Below, in pieces: positions 53,506 to 61,915 of a stretch of DNA of 64,000 nucleotides (its first letter is position 1; each line of letters begins with the position of its first letter). A program made the position numbers and the translations under genes. The notes under the pieces are model-generated. The model was not told where the DNA came from. It saw nothing but the letters and a program-made list of their open reading frames with translations, and searched no databases. Origin of the DNA: GCA-2709075 sp038146865 (GTDB lineage Bacteria; Pseudomonadota; Alphaproteobacteria; MPNO01; UBA2964); contig JAYQSL010000002.1 of NCBI GenBank assembly GCA_038146865.1, forward strand, positions 186,001 to 250,000. The letters run 5' to 3'.

Positions 53506-54035
53506 TAGACGGAGCCGCCGGGGGAGTGGAGGAAGTCGCGGCAGCCGGCAATCTCCAAATTTGGGCTTCTGGAGAAAAATCATACTTTGAAAAATACAAA
53601 GAAATCATGGCTCCCATGGCAAAATCCGTAATGTATGTGGGGGAGCTGGGGAATGCCAAGCTTGTAAAAAATGCTATGGCGATGCTCGCAGCAATAAATC
53701 ATATGGGATTGTTAGAGATATTTTCTTGGCTCAAAAAGGGTGGCTTAGACGCTCCAACTTTTGAAAAAATTATGGCAGACTCGATGTGGGATTGTGATGC
53801 CACCAGAAATATAATGGGAAAAGTGGTTCAAGGTGACTTTAAACCCAGAAAATCTTGGATGCCTAAAGATGTGGGTTTCGGGCTCGACATTGCAAGAGAG
53901 ATGGAGGTGCCAATGCCGTTTGTTAGCCTAGCATCTCAAATGTTTGCAATTGCTCAAGCCACGGGGCATGATGGATGGGAAGCTACTGGTATTGCCGCCC
54001 ACGTCTATGATGCGATAAACGGTATCAAAAACTAA
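53406..54035 (+). CDS. 3-hydroxyisobutyrate dehydrogenase-like protein: C-terminal part after the frameshift
   Basis: This frame continues the same enzyme: E-G-A-R-V-W-I-D-F-S-S-I-D-K-A-T follows the break, then D-G-A-A-G-G-V-E-E-V substitutes for the usual Ser-Gly-Gly substrate segment. The catalytic Lys lies in G-N-A-K-L-V-K-N-A-M, after which comes the all-helical C-terminal domain. The combined length, about 292 aa, is normal. Members reduce or oxidise 3-hydroxyisobutyrate, tartronate semialdehyde or similar beta-hydroxy acids; which one cannot be told. Confidence 0.82.
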   Translation, partial: EKEGARVWIDFSSIDKATILNANQELSKKGWILVDGAAGGVEEVAAAGNLQIWASGEKSYFEKYKEIMAPMAKSVMYVGELGNAKLVKNAMAMLAAINHMGLLEIFSWLKKGGLDAPTFEKIMADSMWDCDATRNIMGKVVQGDFKPRKSWMPKDVGFGLDIAREMEVPMPFVSLASQMFAIAQATGHDGWEATGIAAHVYDAINGIKN

Positions 54036-54039
54036 CTTT

Positions 54040-54056
54040 GACTAATAGTTATAGTC
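54040..54056 (+). terminator. Weak hairpin after the dehydrogenase gene
   Basis: GACTA (54040-54044) and TAGTC (54052-54056) form a 5-bp stem followed by TTATTGTTT. It is the only terminator-like structure in the convergent gap between this gene and the DUF1501 gene, and it is weak. Confidence 0.3.
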
Positions 54057-54190
54057 TTATTGTTTAGCCACATTGCAGCCAAAAATACTCCGCGCACATG
54101 ATTTTAGCGGCTCGACACTCACGTTTGAAGGTAGGCATTCACTAGAGAAGAACTCGTCCCGCAGAGTGAAGTGGTAGCCATACAGATAGT

Positions 54191-55333
54191 TCAAGTTCTC
54201 GGAAAAATTGTATCTGTAAAGCGCGGGATCATCGGATCCCGGAAAACTTTCTCTGTAATAAGATCGTGAGAAAGACCAAAAGATTTTTCTAAACAGGCCG
54301 ATAGCACTGATCTGTAATCAAGCGTCGCCATCAAGTCTCTCCCTTCATGTAAATCAGCTTTTTTCAAACCGGGCCAATCTGTTATAACCCTATCATTAAA
54401 CCCACTCCCGCCTGCTAAAAGTCCTACTGACCCATATCCATGATCAGTTCCAAGCGACCCGTTCATCGCCACGGTTCTCCCGAATTCAGTAAGGGTAACT
54501 ACAATCGTATTTTTCCAATCTTCCTCGAGACTCACCTGAAGAGTTTCAAAAATTTTATCCACTAACCTTAGTTGGGAGAAAAATAATCCGCTATCCGCAC
54601 CCTGGTTTGCGTGCGTATCAAACCGCTTTACTCTTACTACCGCTGCCTTTGGCCCAGCAGCCTTTCGCATTTCTGAAGCGGCGTGTTTCGCGAGAGAGAT
54701 CGGATCCCTTCTAGCTCCAAGGTTGTTTACATTTTTCTTGTAGGACAAAGATTGAAAAGTTTTTGACACTCTTCCGAACCTCACATCGGCTAAGTAACGA
54801 GCAATTATTGGATCCGGATCAAATGTCTTTTTTAATTTCGCCGGATAATAAGTGTTCGTACCCTTATTTCCCCTGAGCAAAAGTGGTAGATCCAAAGAGA
54901 GAGCTTCTCCCGATAAACCTAATAAATCTAATGCCCTTCCAAGCCACCCGGTTTTTACTGCGAAAGGGGTACTAATCCCGCTTTCCATAATGTTTTGCCC
55001 TTCAAAATGCGACCTTTTTCTGTATGGCATGTTGGTCGCATGGACTATAGACGCCATACCCGCTTTTAAGAACTTATTAAAATTTTGAAGGGCTGGATTA
55101 AGTGCAAAATACTTATCTATCTCTAACAAATTTTTAGGAACAAGTTCTCTTCTCTGATCAAATAACGCTGCGTCTCCAACAGGAGGAACCGCTGCTAAGC
55201 CATCCATACCCCCTTCCAAAACTATTACTACTATTTTTCCCGATTTAACGTCAGAAAACGCCGCTCGCGGCCAACCGGCCAAGGTCAAAGAACCGAGGGC
55301 TGAAGCTAAAAAATATCTTCTATCAACAACCAA
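54191..55333 (-). CDS. DUF1501 family protein with Tat-type signal
   Basis: The 380 aa protein starts with a twin-arginine signal (D-R-R-Y-F-L-A-S near residues 4-11, then a hydrophobic stretch), so it is probably exported folded. The rest is the DUF1501 domain of the alkaline phosphatase/sulfatase superfamily, with V-L-E-G-G-M-D-G-L near residue 38, H-A-T-N-M-P-Y-R-K-R-S-H-F near 98, R-F-D-T-H near 232 and E-F-G-R-T near 285 and L-G-T-D-H-G-Y-G-S near 294. The last set contains probable metal-binding Asp/His. Function is not established. It follows the DUF1800 gene by 3 bp. Confidence 0.88.
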   Translation of the reverse strand: MVVDRRYFLASALGSLTLAGWPRAAFSDVKSGKIVVIVLEGGMDGLAAVPPVGDAALFDQRRELVPKNLLEIDKYFALNPALQNFNKFLKAGMASIVHATNMPYRKRSHFEGQNIMESGISTPFAVKTGWLGRALDLLGLSGEALSLDLPLLLRGNKGTNTYYPAKLKKTFDPDPIIARYLADVRFGRVSKTFQSLSYKKNVNNLGARRDPISLAKHAASEMRKAAGPKAAVVRVKRFDTHANQGADSGLFFSQLRLVDKIFETLQVSLEEDWKNTIVVTLTEFGRTVAMNGSLGTDHGYGSVGLLAGGSGFNDRVITDWPGLKKADLHEGRDLMATLDYRSVLSACLEKSFGLSHDLITEKVFRDPMIPRFTDTIFPRT

Positions 55334-55336
55334 AAC

Positions 55337-56794
55337 TTACGCCCCCATAAACTCTGGAGAACATGTTAATAACGTAAATTTCTCAGTCTCATTTCGACCT
55401 TTCGAAACCAATTTTCTTGTTTGCTGTGTCATTTCGAACTTACTAATGATTTCATTGCTAGAGATGCTGGGGCTTCCATACGAAGACGCCAGATTTGAAA
55501 TCCTCATGCGACGATCCATATGCTCAGAAGATATCCAATCTTCCTGATTAAGGGAGAATCCATCCGGCTGCCGTTTAGACCAGAAATTTTGTCCAATCTC
55601 GCGATATACTCGACTTCCACCAGCGTCAAAAAATGGATCCTCGCCAAGCTCCTCCCAGCCTGGGAAAATATTGGCATTAAATGTTCTCAAAATACTAAAC
55701 ATCCAGGTAATCGGCCACTGAAATTTCGGTTGATTATTGGACTTAAAAGCCCGCTCTATAACGACCTGGTGAACTGTTCCCAAGTCTCCGTTAGAGTCTT
55801 GCCAAGCTGACTCGATCGATTCAATGTCTTCATTCGAGGGATCTTCATTTATAAAATGGAAACATAGTTTTTTCGATAGATGCCTTATGGTGTGTTTATT
55901 CTTAGCGAGATCTTGAATTAGTTCTCTCAAATTTTCCTGACCTGACGAGAGGATGCTTGTCGAATAAGTCCTACCAAGAACCACTTTATCTCCTGGCTCA
56001 TGATGCCAGTCTATAAATGGCTCAGATAAATCTGTTAGTCCTAATTGGACTAATCGTTTCCAAACTCTCTCGCCATTAAATATCCAACCCCACCCGGAGA
56101 GTATCTTCGCGGTATTTTTTACATCTGCCTCAGTATAATTAGCCGACGTTGACACTGAATGAAGCTCTAAAAGCTCTCTAGCAAGGTTATCATTTAGACC
56201 AACACGGATCTTTCGATCAGGGTTTAATTTAGCTCGGACACCCTTATCTGAGTTCTCCCCCACACTATAGACATTGTCCAAGTAGGTGAGCATAGCCGGA
56301 TGCTTCGTTACGTTGTAAAGAAGATCGGTAAAAGTCCCTTTAATCCCATTTCCTATGACATTCCAATAGAGATCTCCTGTATAGAAACTTGTCCCCTTAG
56401 TATTGCCAACAGAAAAATGATTCCACCAAAAGGTCATAAAACGTTGTCTTACTGGATCATCTCCAAAGATTGCCTGGTGAGCAAAACGCAACTGATCAAA
56501 ATGCCATAAATTACTTTCACGCCTGAGCCGTCTCAATAAGGTCGTCTTTTGTTCACCATTGAGATTTTGATTTCTCCTGATCTGTTCTCTTGTGCTTCGA
56601 AAAAGTCTTGCCTCTTTAACACGCTCTTCGAGGGTATAGGTTAGCTCTTCTGGCCATTTTTCAATCGGTGACCCAGACCTACTCCTCACCCCTATTTGTC
56701 TGGTCGAAGAATTAAGCTGCGTTAAAGCGCTTGTTATCGTCAACGCATCTTCATTTGGCTTCAGCCCGTAGCCAAGCCTCAGAGAAATATTCAT
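55337..56794 (-). CDS. DUF1800 family protein
   Basis: The 485 aa protein matches the DUF1800 layout: an N-terminal L-R-L-G-Y-G-L-K-P, then F-W-W-N-H-F-S-V near residue 123, the D-N-L-A-R-E-L-L-E-L-H-S segment near 203, A-K-I-L-S-G-W-G-W near 230 and a C-terminal L-L-T-C-S-P-E-F. DUF1800 and DUF1501 genes usually occur as a pair, as here. Their roles are unknown, although secreted or surface functions have been suggested. No clear signal peptide is visible at the N-terminus. An alternative upstream start was not found. Confidence 0.88.
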   Translation of the reverse strand: MNISLRLGYGLKPNEDALTITSALTQLNSSTRQIGVRSRSGSPIEKWPEELTYTLEERVKEARLFRSTREQIRRNQNLNGEQKTTLLRRLRRESNLWHFDQLRFAHQAIFGDDPVRQRFMTFWWNHFSVGNTKGTSFYTGDLYWNVIGNGIKGTFTDLLYNVTKHPAMLTYLDNVYSVGENSDKGVRAKLNPDRKIRVGLNDNLARELLELHSVSTSANYTEADVKNTAKILSGWGWIFNGERVWKRLVQLGLTDLSEPFIDWHHEPGDKVVLGRTYSTSILSSGQENLRELIQDLAKNKHTIRHLSKKLCFHFINEDPSNEDIESIESAWQDSNGDLGTVHQVVIERAFKSNNQPKFQWPITWMFSILRTFNANIFPGWEELGEDPFFDAGGSRVYREIGQNFWSKRQPDGFSLNQEDWISSEHMDRRMRISNLASSYGSPSISSNEIISKFEMTQQTRKLVSKGRNETEKFTLLTCSPEFMGA

Positions 56795-56945
56795 CGCGCT
56801 CGCTGAATTAAGTTGCTAACCATCAAAGTAAATCTATCAATGAATTGTTTCTTTAAGTGATTGTTTCTGTATAAAAAATATCCACGCACGGAAAACATAT
56901 AGATAAGATTAGCTCCGACAGACTCTTAAATGAATTACTCAAGTA

Positions 56946-58121
56946 TTACTCTGTCAAAAAATAACCGTTTTTAATCGCCTCATACCAAATCTCTGCCACT
57001 GGGGGTATTAATCCCAAAGGCAATCCTTCTTCACCTTTTTCATAAAAATGAGTGCCGGTTGCCAACTTCGTAACACAAACTTTAGGAGCCGGCTTCATTG
57101 CTTTATACATTGGGATCACAACTTTTCTGTATACCTCCTCTGTGTGATCTCTGCTGTGTTTACAAATTGCCAGTAAAATCGGCGGCACAGGTTTCGTTTC
57201 AGGACCTGATAGCTCTCGGGTGTAGCCAATATACCTAGCTATTAATTCCTCCCTTTGTATTTCGTTCATTTTTAGTCGTTCAGCCGCAGCCAACGCCGCT
57301 TCTTGCAAGGTATTTTCTTGGGCGTAATGAATAGGATATTCAGCTTTAAATTGAGGTTCATGTTTCTCAGCATTCCAATCATCATGGACCTCCTCCATTA
57401 ACCATGCCAACCGCATTAATGCATTGGGACCCTCTTTGCTCAAAGCTTCGGCGCCCCGGTAGCGAGCTATATCACGCCAAGTACGTACAATCAGATCATT
57501 AAATGGATTGGGCCAATCTATATTACCCATCTGCCGATACATGTATCCAAAGGGTGAATTCTCGATCCCCACAACTCCTGCAATATTCTCCACACGTTGG
57601 GTCAGCATATGAACAAACGGACCGCCCGTTGAATGTCCGTGAACGTATATAGAATAATCTTTTATCGGGAATTGACTGGCACATGCGTGCTTCATTGCCG
57701 TTTCAAAAGCGGCAGGCCAAGCTGCCATTCGATCAAAAAACCGAGTACCTTTTTTTGCTCGAGCAACGGGGCGGGTTCCATACCGAAGCCGAAGCGAACC
57801 ATCATAAATGATATCATATTCACTTGGTTCAATTTTTTCTCCACGCAGCCAAATTGGCGTCCTTAAGGAACCGTCATCTAGAATGGTATCTTCTGGCCAA
57901 TCGCGCGAGGGGTCGGGAAAATAAAACCTTCCTGGATAAGTCATGCACACTACCCGAAAGCCAAATTTTGTTGCCAACAAATGATTAAGTTTATGCATGG
58001 ACCTGAAGTCACCCGATCCACCGTGTAAAATAAACATCCCTGCTTTGCGGCCGTCAGCGCCCACAACTATCTTTTTTGGATCCTCAGGCTCGTAAATAAC
58101 CAGACCAATATCCCAATCCAT
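56946..58121 (-). CDS. Alpha/beta hydrolase of unassigned function
   Basis: The 391 aa protein has the alpha/beta hydrolase landmarks: the oxyanion-type H-G-G at residues 33-35 and the nucleophile elbow G-H-S-T-G-G with Ser164. A late T-G-T-H-F-Y near residue 364 could supply the catalytic His. A large insert between 70 and 130 (many Arg, Asp and Tyr) and another between 200 and 300 set it apart from small esterases. No signal peptide is visible. It stands alone on the minus strand with 151 bp to the DUF1800 gene. I do not recognise a named family; an esterase, amidase or lyase-type role is possible. Confidence 0.75.
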   Translation of the reverse strand: MDWDIGLVIYEPEDPKKIVVGADGRKAGMFILHGGSGDFRSMHKLNHLLATKFGFRVVCMTYPGRFYFPDPSRDWPEDTILDDGSLRTPIWLRGEKIEPSEYDIIYDGSLRLRYGTRPVARAKKGTRFFDRMAAWPAAFETAMKHACASQFPIKDYSIYVHGHSTGGPFVHMLTQRVENIAGVVGIENSPFGYMYRQMGNIDWPNPFNDLIVRTWRDIARYRGAEALSKEGPNALMRLAWLMEEVHDDWNAEKHEPQFKAEYPIHYAQENTLQEAALAAAERLKMNEIQREELIARYIGYTRELSGPETKPVPPILLAICKHSRDHTEEVYRKVVIPMYKAMKPAPKVCVTKLATGTHFYEKGEEGLPLGLIPPVAEIWYEAIKNGYFLTE

Positions 58122-58435
58122 ACCAAGTTCATTTATCCTAAAGATATTTTCAGAGACCCTAATCTCCGATATCTCTTTTAGATAAGATTTTGTTTGATGA
58201 TTTTATTAACTGCTCGACACCAAGTTGTACTGGTGCGCTCCATTCTGGTTTAGACACAGGTGCCCCTTATCTGAGTTAGACCTAATCCTAACCGGTTCCA
58301 GTTGAATTTGACTATGACCAATACGTTTTTTAGTTAACTTAGGCAGGAATAGAGGCCATTTATGTGTGAAGTCCCACCATTCCCTGTTGAAAAGGCGGAA
58401 ATCGCAGCGAAGTTTTTATAGAAATTTAATTGTAA
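58122..58435. other. Gene-free stretch between the hydrolase and tRNA-Asp
   Basis: These 314 bases hold no gene I can support. They presumably contain the promoter of the hydrolase gene. A bulged inverted repeat, CACCA (58218-58222) with TGGTG (58231-58235), is the only structure noticed. There is no integrase remnant, no IS end and no copy of the tRNA 3' end. Confidence 0.5.
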
Positions 58436-58512
58436 TGGCGGGAGCGACGGGACTCGAACCCGCGACCTCTGGCGTGACAGGCCAGCGCTCTAACCAACTG
58501 AGCTACGCCCCC
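58436..58512 (-). tRNA. tRNA-Asp (anticodon GTC)
   Basis: The minus strand folds as a complete 77-base tRNA with encoded CCA (58438-58436). The acceptor stem is GGGGGCG paired with CGCTCCC (one G-U), the D arm has GTAGCTCAGTTGGTTAGAGC, the anticodon stem-loop is CTGGC-CTGTCAC-GCCAG with anticodon GTC, and the T arm is GCGGG-TTCGAGT-CCCGT. The length and features fit tRNA-Asp. Confidence 0.97.
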
Positions 58513-58528
58513 AAACAATCAAGAACTT

Positions 58529-58557
58529 TGTTTATTCTAGCCTGGTTCCACAGTCAA
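58529..58557 (-). promoter_or_regulatory. Candidate promoter of tRNA-Asp
   Basis: On the minus strand TTGACT (58557-58552) and TAAACA (58534-58529) are 17 bp apart, putting the start about 10 bases before the tRNA. The -35 is good and the -10 is poor (about 3 of 6). Confidence 0.4.
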
Positions 58558-58752
58558 TAAGATCTAATAAATTTACTTATGTAATCAGAACCCAAACCAT
58601 AAAAGTTTTGCAATTCTCTGACGAAAAACATGCGCCCCTGTCGAGGCTTACAAATTACCAGTATAGCACCACAACTAAGCTATTACCGGCAAGAGCGTCT
58701 CAGCCATCGGCCAAATGACAAGAATAATAGGGATAATCTGCTTTAACAAGTA

Positions 58753-58828
58753 TGGTGGGCGGTGACGGGATCGAACCGCCGACATCCACGGTGTAAACGT
58801 GGCGCTCTCCCAGCTGAGCTAACCGCCC
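58753..58828 (-). tRNA. tRNA-Val (anticodon TAC)
   Basis: The minus strand folds as a 76-base tRNA with encoded CCA (58755-58753). The acceptor stem is GGGCGGT paired with ACCGCCC, and the anticodon stem-loop is CCACG-TTTACAC-CGTGG with anticodon TAC. The T arm GGCGG-TTCGATC-CCGTC is somewhat irregular but acceptable. It lies between tRNA-Asp and hupB. Confidence 0.97.
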
Positions 58829-58863
58829 TTATCCATGTCTTACTACAGCAATAAAAAAGATTC

Positions 58864-58892
58864 AAAAAATCGGCCGCCTATTTGACGGCCGA
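58864..58892 (-). terminator. Intrinsic terminator of the HU gene
   Basis: On the minus strand a TCGGCCG/CGGCCGA perfect 7-bp stem (58892-58886 and 58876-58870) is followed directly by six T (58869-58864). It starts 17 bases after the hupB stop and separates it from tRNA-Val. Confidence 0.9.
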
Positions 58893-58908
58893 CTTACATA
58901 CCTCAATA

Positions 58909-59181
58909 TTAATTGACCGCGTCTTTAAGCCCTTTACCAGCTTTGAACTTAGGCTGGTTAGACGCCGCGATCTGAATGGTTTCACCTGTCCGCGGGTTCC
59001 GACCGGTAGTGGCCTGGCGCCGACTTACGCTAAAAGTTCCGAAACCAATAAGGCGAACTTCTGTACCACCTTTTAATGACGAAGTAATTGAGTCAAAAAC
59101 AGCATCAACTGCCTTTGCGGCATCAGCCTTTGATAGCCCGGCACCGGAAGCCACTGAAGCTACAAGATCATTCTTATTCAC
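58909..59181 (-). CDS. hupB: DNA-binding protein HU
   Basis: This is a 90 aa nucleoid protein of the HU/IHF family. It begins M-N-K-N-D-L-V-A-S-V-A and has the signature G-F-G-T-F-S-V-S-R-R-Q-A-T-T-G-R-N-P-R-T-G around residues 46-66, with the DNA-inserting Pro in N-P. The start codon is GTG at 59181, preceded by a GGGGG ribosome binding site. It has its own promoter and terminator. The position next to lon is typical of Alphaproteobacteria. Confidence 0.97.
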   Translation of the reverse strand: MNKNDLVASVASGAGLSKADAAKAVDAVFDSITSSLKGGTEVRLIGFGTFSVSRRQATTGRNPRTGETIQIAASNQPKFKAGKGLKDAVN

Positions 59182-59272
59182 GATATTGCCCCCTTTTACC
59201 TTGGAAGTAATTAAAACATGCCCTATTAAAGGCGCTCAATGCCGCCGACCCAACACACCAGCGACTTTGTTG

Positions 59273-59302
59273 ATTCTAGTGGTTGCCTCTCCCTGCAGTC
59301 AA
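59273..59302 (-). promoter_or_regulatory. Promoter of the HU gene
   Basis: On the minus strand TTGACT (59302-59297) and TAGAAT (59278-59273) are separated by 18 bp, each 5 of 6 to consensus. This leaves a leader of about 85 bases before the GTG start. Confidence 0.65.
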
Positions 59303-59415
59303 TCGACCAAGGAACGAATTTTGCCTGATTTCGACCCATTTTCCGCCAATTTTGCGACATTTTGCGAATCACTTCTTTGTCAAAAGCTAAACCTCACCAC
59401 TAGGAAAAACTTAAC

Positions 59416-61821
59416 TTAGTGTGTGACAACCCCTGAGACATCTTTTTCAGACGGCTCTCCGCCCGTTACACCGTCAACCTCTTCTTGCCACTCAATCGGC
59501 ACAAGCTTTCGTGTGAGAGCTTGATCAAGCACTTCATCCACAGTTGATACAGGAACAATCTCCAGACCTTCTTTCACATTATCTGGGATTTCGGATAGAT
59601 CCTTTTCGTTGTCTTTCGGTATTAATACAAGCTTAATACCTCCTCGAAGTGCCGCCAGCAGTTTCTCTTTCAGACCTCCAATCGGGAGCACCCTGCCCCG
59701 CAAGGTTATCTCCCCAGTCATCGCAATATCCTTGCGAATGGGTATACCCGTAAATGCTGAAACCATAGTTGTACACATCGCAACACCAGCTGAGGGTCCA
59801 TCTTTGGGCGTCGCTCCCTCTGGGACATGAACATGTATGTCTTTTTTCTCGAATAGCTTTGGCTCAATTCCGAATTCAAAAGACCGAGAGCGAATGTAAG
59901 CTCGAGCTGCCTGCACCGACTCTTTCATCACGTCTCCCAGGGTACCGGTATGAGCAACGGCACCCTTACCTGGCATAACGACAGATTCTACCGAGAGTAA
60001 CTCTCCACCCACCTCGGTCCACGCAAGACCAGTGCAAACACCGACCAGGTCCTCCTCCTCCGCCATTCCATATCGATACTTACGAACACCGGCATATTCC
60101 TCAAGGTTAGTGTCGCTAACTTCGATAGATGCAATTTCTCCAGATACGATGTTTTTCACAGCCTTGCGAACAAGATTTGCTATTTCTCTCTCTAGATTTC
60201 GGACCCCTGCCTCGCGGGTATAAAAGCGTATTAAATTTCTCAATCCACTATCGCTGATCGACCACTCTTTTTTCTTCAACCCGTGGGCCTCGAGCTGCTT
60301 ATCAATCAAGTGACCCTTCGCTATCTCGACTTTTTCATCTTCGGTATAGCCAGGAATACGTATCACCTCCATCCTGTCCATTAGTGGACCGGGTATACGA
60401 AGTGTATTTGCAGTCGTAACGAACATTACGTCAGACAAATCGTAATCGACCTCTAAGTAGTGATCATTGAAAGAGTTGTTCTGTTCTGGATCCAAAACTT
60501 CTAAAAGTGCAGAGGAAGGATCGCCTCGCCAATCAGCACCAAGTTTATCTATTTCATCCAATAAAAATAGAGGATTTGAAGCTCCTGCTTTTTTCATTCC
60601 CTGAATGACTTTACCGGGCATTGACCCTATGTACGTTCTCCTGTGGCCTCTGACCTCAGCCTCATCTCGAACACCCCCCAGCGACATACGAACAAACTTC
60701 CTGCCGGTCGCACGGGCTATAGACTTGCCTAAGGAAGTTTTGCCTACACCCGGCGGCCCCACTAAACACAAGATAGGACCCCGCATTTTTTTTACGCGCT
60801 GCTGAACAGCCAAATATTCCAGGATCCTTTCTTTGACCTTTTCCAAACCGTAATGATCGGCATCTAGGACTTTCTCTGCATGTCCCAAATCTCGTTTAAT
60901 TTTCGTCCTCTTTTTCCATGGAATTCCAAGCAACCAATCAAGATAGTTCCTCACAACAGTCGCTTCTGCGGACATCGGGCTCATTGCCTTCATCTTTTTA
61001 AGCTCTGCGGTGGCCTTCTCTCTTGCTTCCTTAGAAAGTTTTGTCTTCGTGATCTTTTCTTCTAATTCTGAGGCTTCATCCCTTCCGTCTTCGCCCTCCC
61101 CTAGCTCTTTTTGGATCGCCTTCATTTGTTCATTCAGGTAATACTCGCGCTGGGTCTTCTCCATTTGCCTCTTTACGCGATTCCGAATTTTCTTCTCTAC
61201 TTGAAGAACACCAATTTCTGATTCCATAAATGAAAGGGTTTTTTCCAGCCTTTCGGTTATTGTCTCAAGTTCTAACAACTCTTGTTTTTCTTGGATTTTT
61301 AATGCCAGGTGCGATGCTACGGTATCGGCGAGTTTGCTTGGGTCCTCAATCTGGTTCAAGGAAACTAACACCTCAGGGGGTATTTTTTTGTTAAATTTAA
61401 TATATTGCTCAAACTGATTAACAACCGAGCGAGCAAGCGCCACATGCTCTTTTTTATCTTCTTCTGCTTCAACCCGCTCCACAATATTTGCTTCGAAAAA
61501 TTCTTCGTTTTCGCTAAACGAAACAATTGAAGCACGCCTGGTCCCCTCCACGAGAACTTTAACGGTGCCGTCGGGTAACTTTAAAAGCTGCAAAACAGTA
61601 CCTACAGTTCCGACATTAAAGATATCCTCCGGTTGAGGGTCGTCGTCGCCTGCTTTTTTCTGTGTTACGAGCAAAATCTGTTTGTCATTGTCCATGACAT
61701 TCTCTAACGCCCGAACCGACTTTTCTCTTCCAACGAACAAAGGCACAATCATGTGAGGGAACACCACAATATCCCGGAGGGGCAGAACTGGTAGGAGGTC
61801 TCCTGCTTCTACTTCAGTCAT
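59416..61821 (-). CDS. lon: Lon protease (ATP-dependent serine protease)
   Basis: Lon degrades misfolded and selected regulatory proteins in the cytoplasm. The 801 aa protein has the N-terminal LON domain (V-L-P-L-R-D-I-V-V-F-P-H-M near residue 12), a coiled helical region, the AAA+ module with Walker A G-P-P-G-V-G-K-T-S and Walker B F-L-L-D-E-I-D-K, and the protease domain with K-D-G-P-S-A-G-V-A-M (catalytic Ser) and the downstream G-G-L-K-E-K (catalytic Lys). An acidic tail follows. AAGGATG precedes the ATG. It is downstream of clpX in the clpP-clpX-lon-hupB order. Confidence 0.98.
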   Translation of the reverse strand: MTEVEAGDLLPVLPLRDIVVFPHMIVPLFVGREKSVRALENVMDNDKQILLVTQKKAGDDDPQPEDIFNVGTVGTVLQLLKLPDGTVKVLVEGTRRASIVSFSENEEFFEANIVERVEAEEDKKEHVALARSVVNQFEQYIKFNKKIPPEVLVSLNQIEDPSKLADTVASHLALKIQEKQELLELETITERLEKTLSFMESEIGVLQVEKKIRNRVKRQMEKTQREYYLNEQMKAIQKELGEGEDGRDEASELEEKITKTKLSKEAREKATAELKKMKAMSPMSAEATVVRNYLDWLLGIPWKKRTKIKRDLGHAEKVLDADHYGLEKVKERILEYLAVQQRVKKMRGPILCLVGPPGVGKTSLGKSIARATGRKFVRMSLGGVRDEAEVRGHRRTYIGSMPGKVIQGMKKAGASNPLFLLDEIDKLGADWRGDPSSALLEVLDPEQNNSFNDHYLEVDYDLSDVMFVTTANTLRIPGPLMDRMEVIRIPGYTEDEKVEIAKGHLIDKQLEAHGLKKKEWSISDSGLRNLIRFYTREAGVRNLEREIANLVRKAVKNIVSGEIASIEVSDTNLEEYAGVRKYRYGMAEEEDLVGVCTGLAWTEVGGELLSVESVVMPGKGAVAHTGTLGDVMKESVQAARAYIRSRSFEFGIEPKLFEKKDIHVHVPEGATPKDGPSAGVAMCTTMVSAFTGIPIRKDIAMTGEITLRGRVLPIGGLKEKLLAALRGGIKLVLIPKDNEKDLSEIPDNVKEGLEIVPVSTVDEVLDQALTRKLVPIEWQEEVDGVTGGEPSEKDVSGVVTH

Positions 61822-61915
61822 GTAAACATCCTTTTCGTACAGAGATCGAGCATAGATTTAAAATATTATTACTATTAGTAGATGGAGGTTGAGCCCAAGA
61901 AAATCAAGGTACTAA

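Noticed and set aside
46716..58512. Genomic island integrated at tRNA-Asp with att repeats
   Set aside because: No integrase or second copy of the tRNA 3' end was seen near 46.7-46.95 kb, so an integrase-type island cannot be claimed; only the positional argument is kept.
58366..58560. Plus-strand open frame with a G-L-E-P-A-T-S-G-V-T-G stretch
   Set aside because: It is the antisense translation of tRNA-Asp, a well-known spurious protein seen in many genome annotations.
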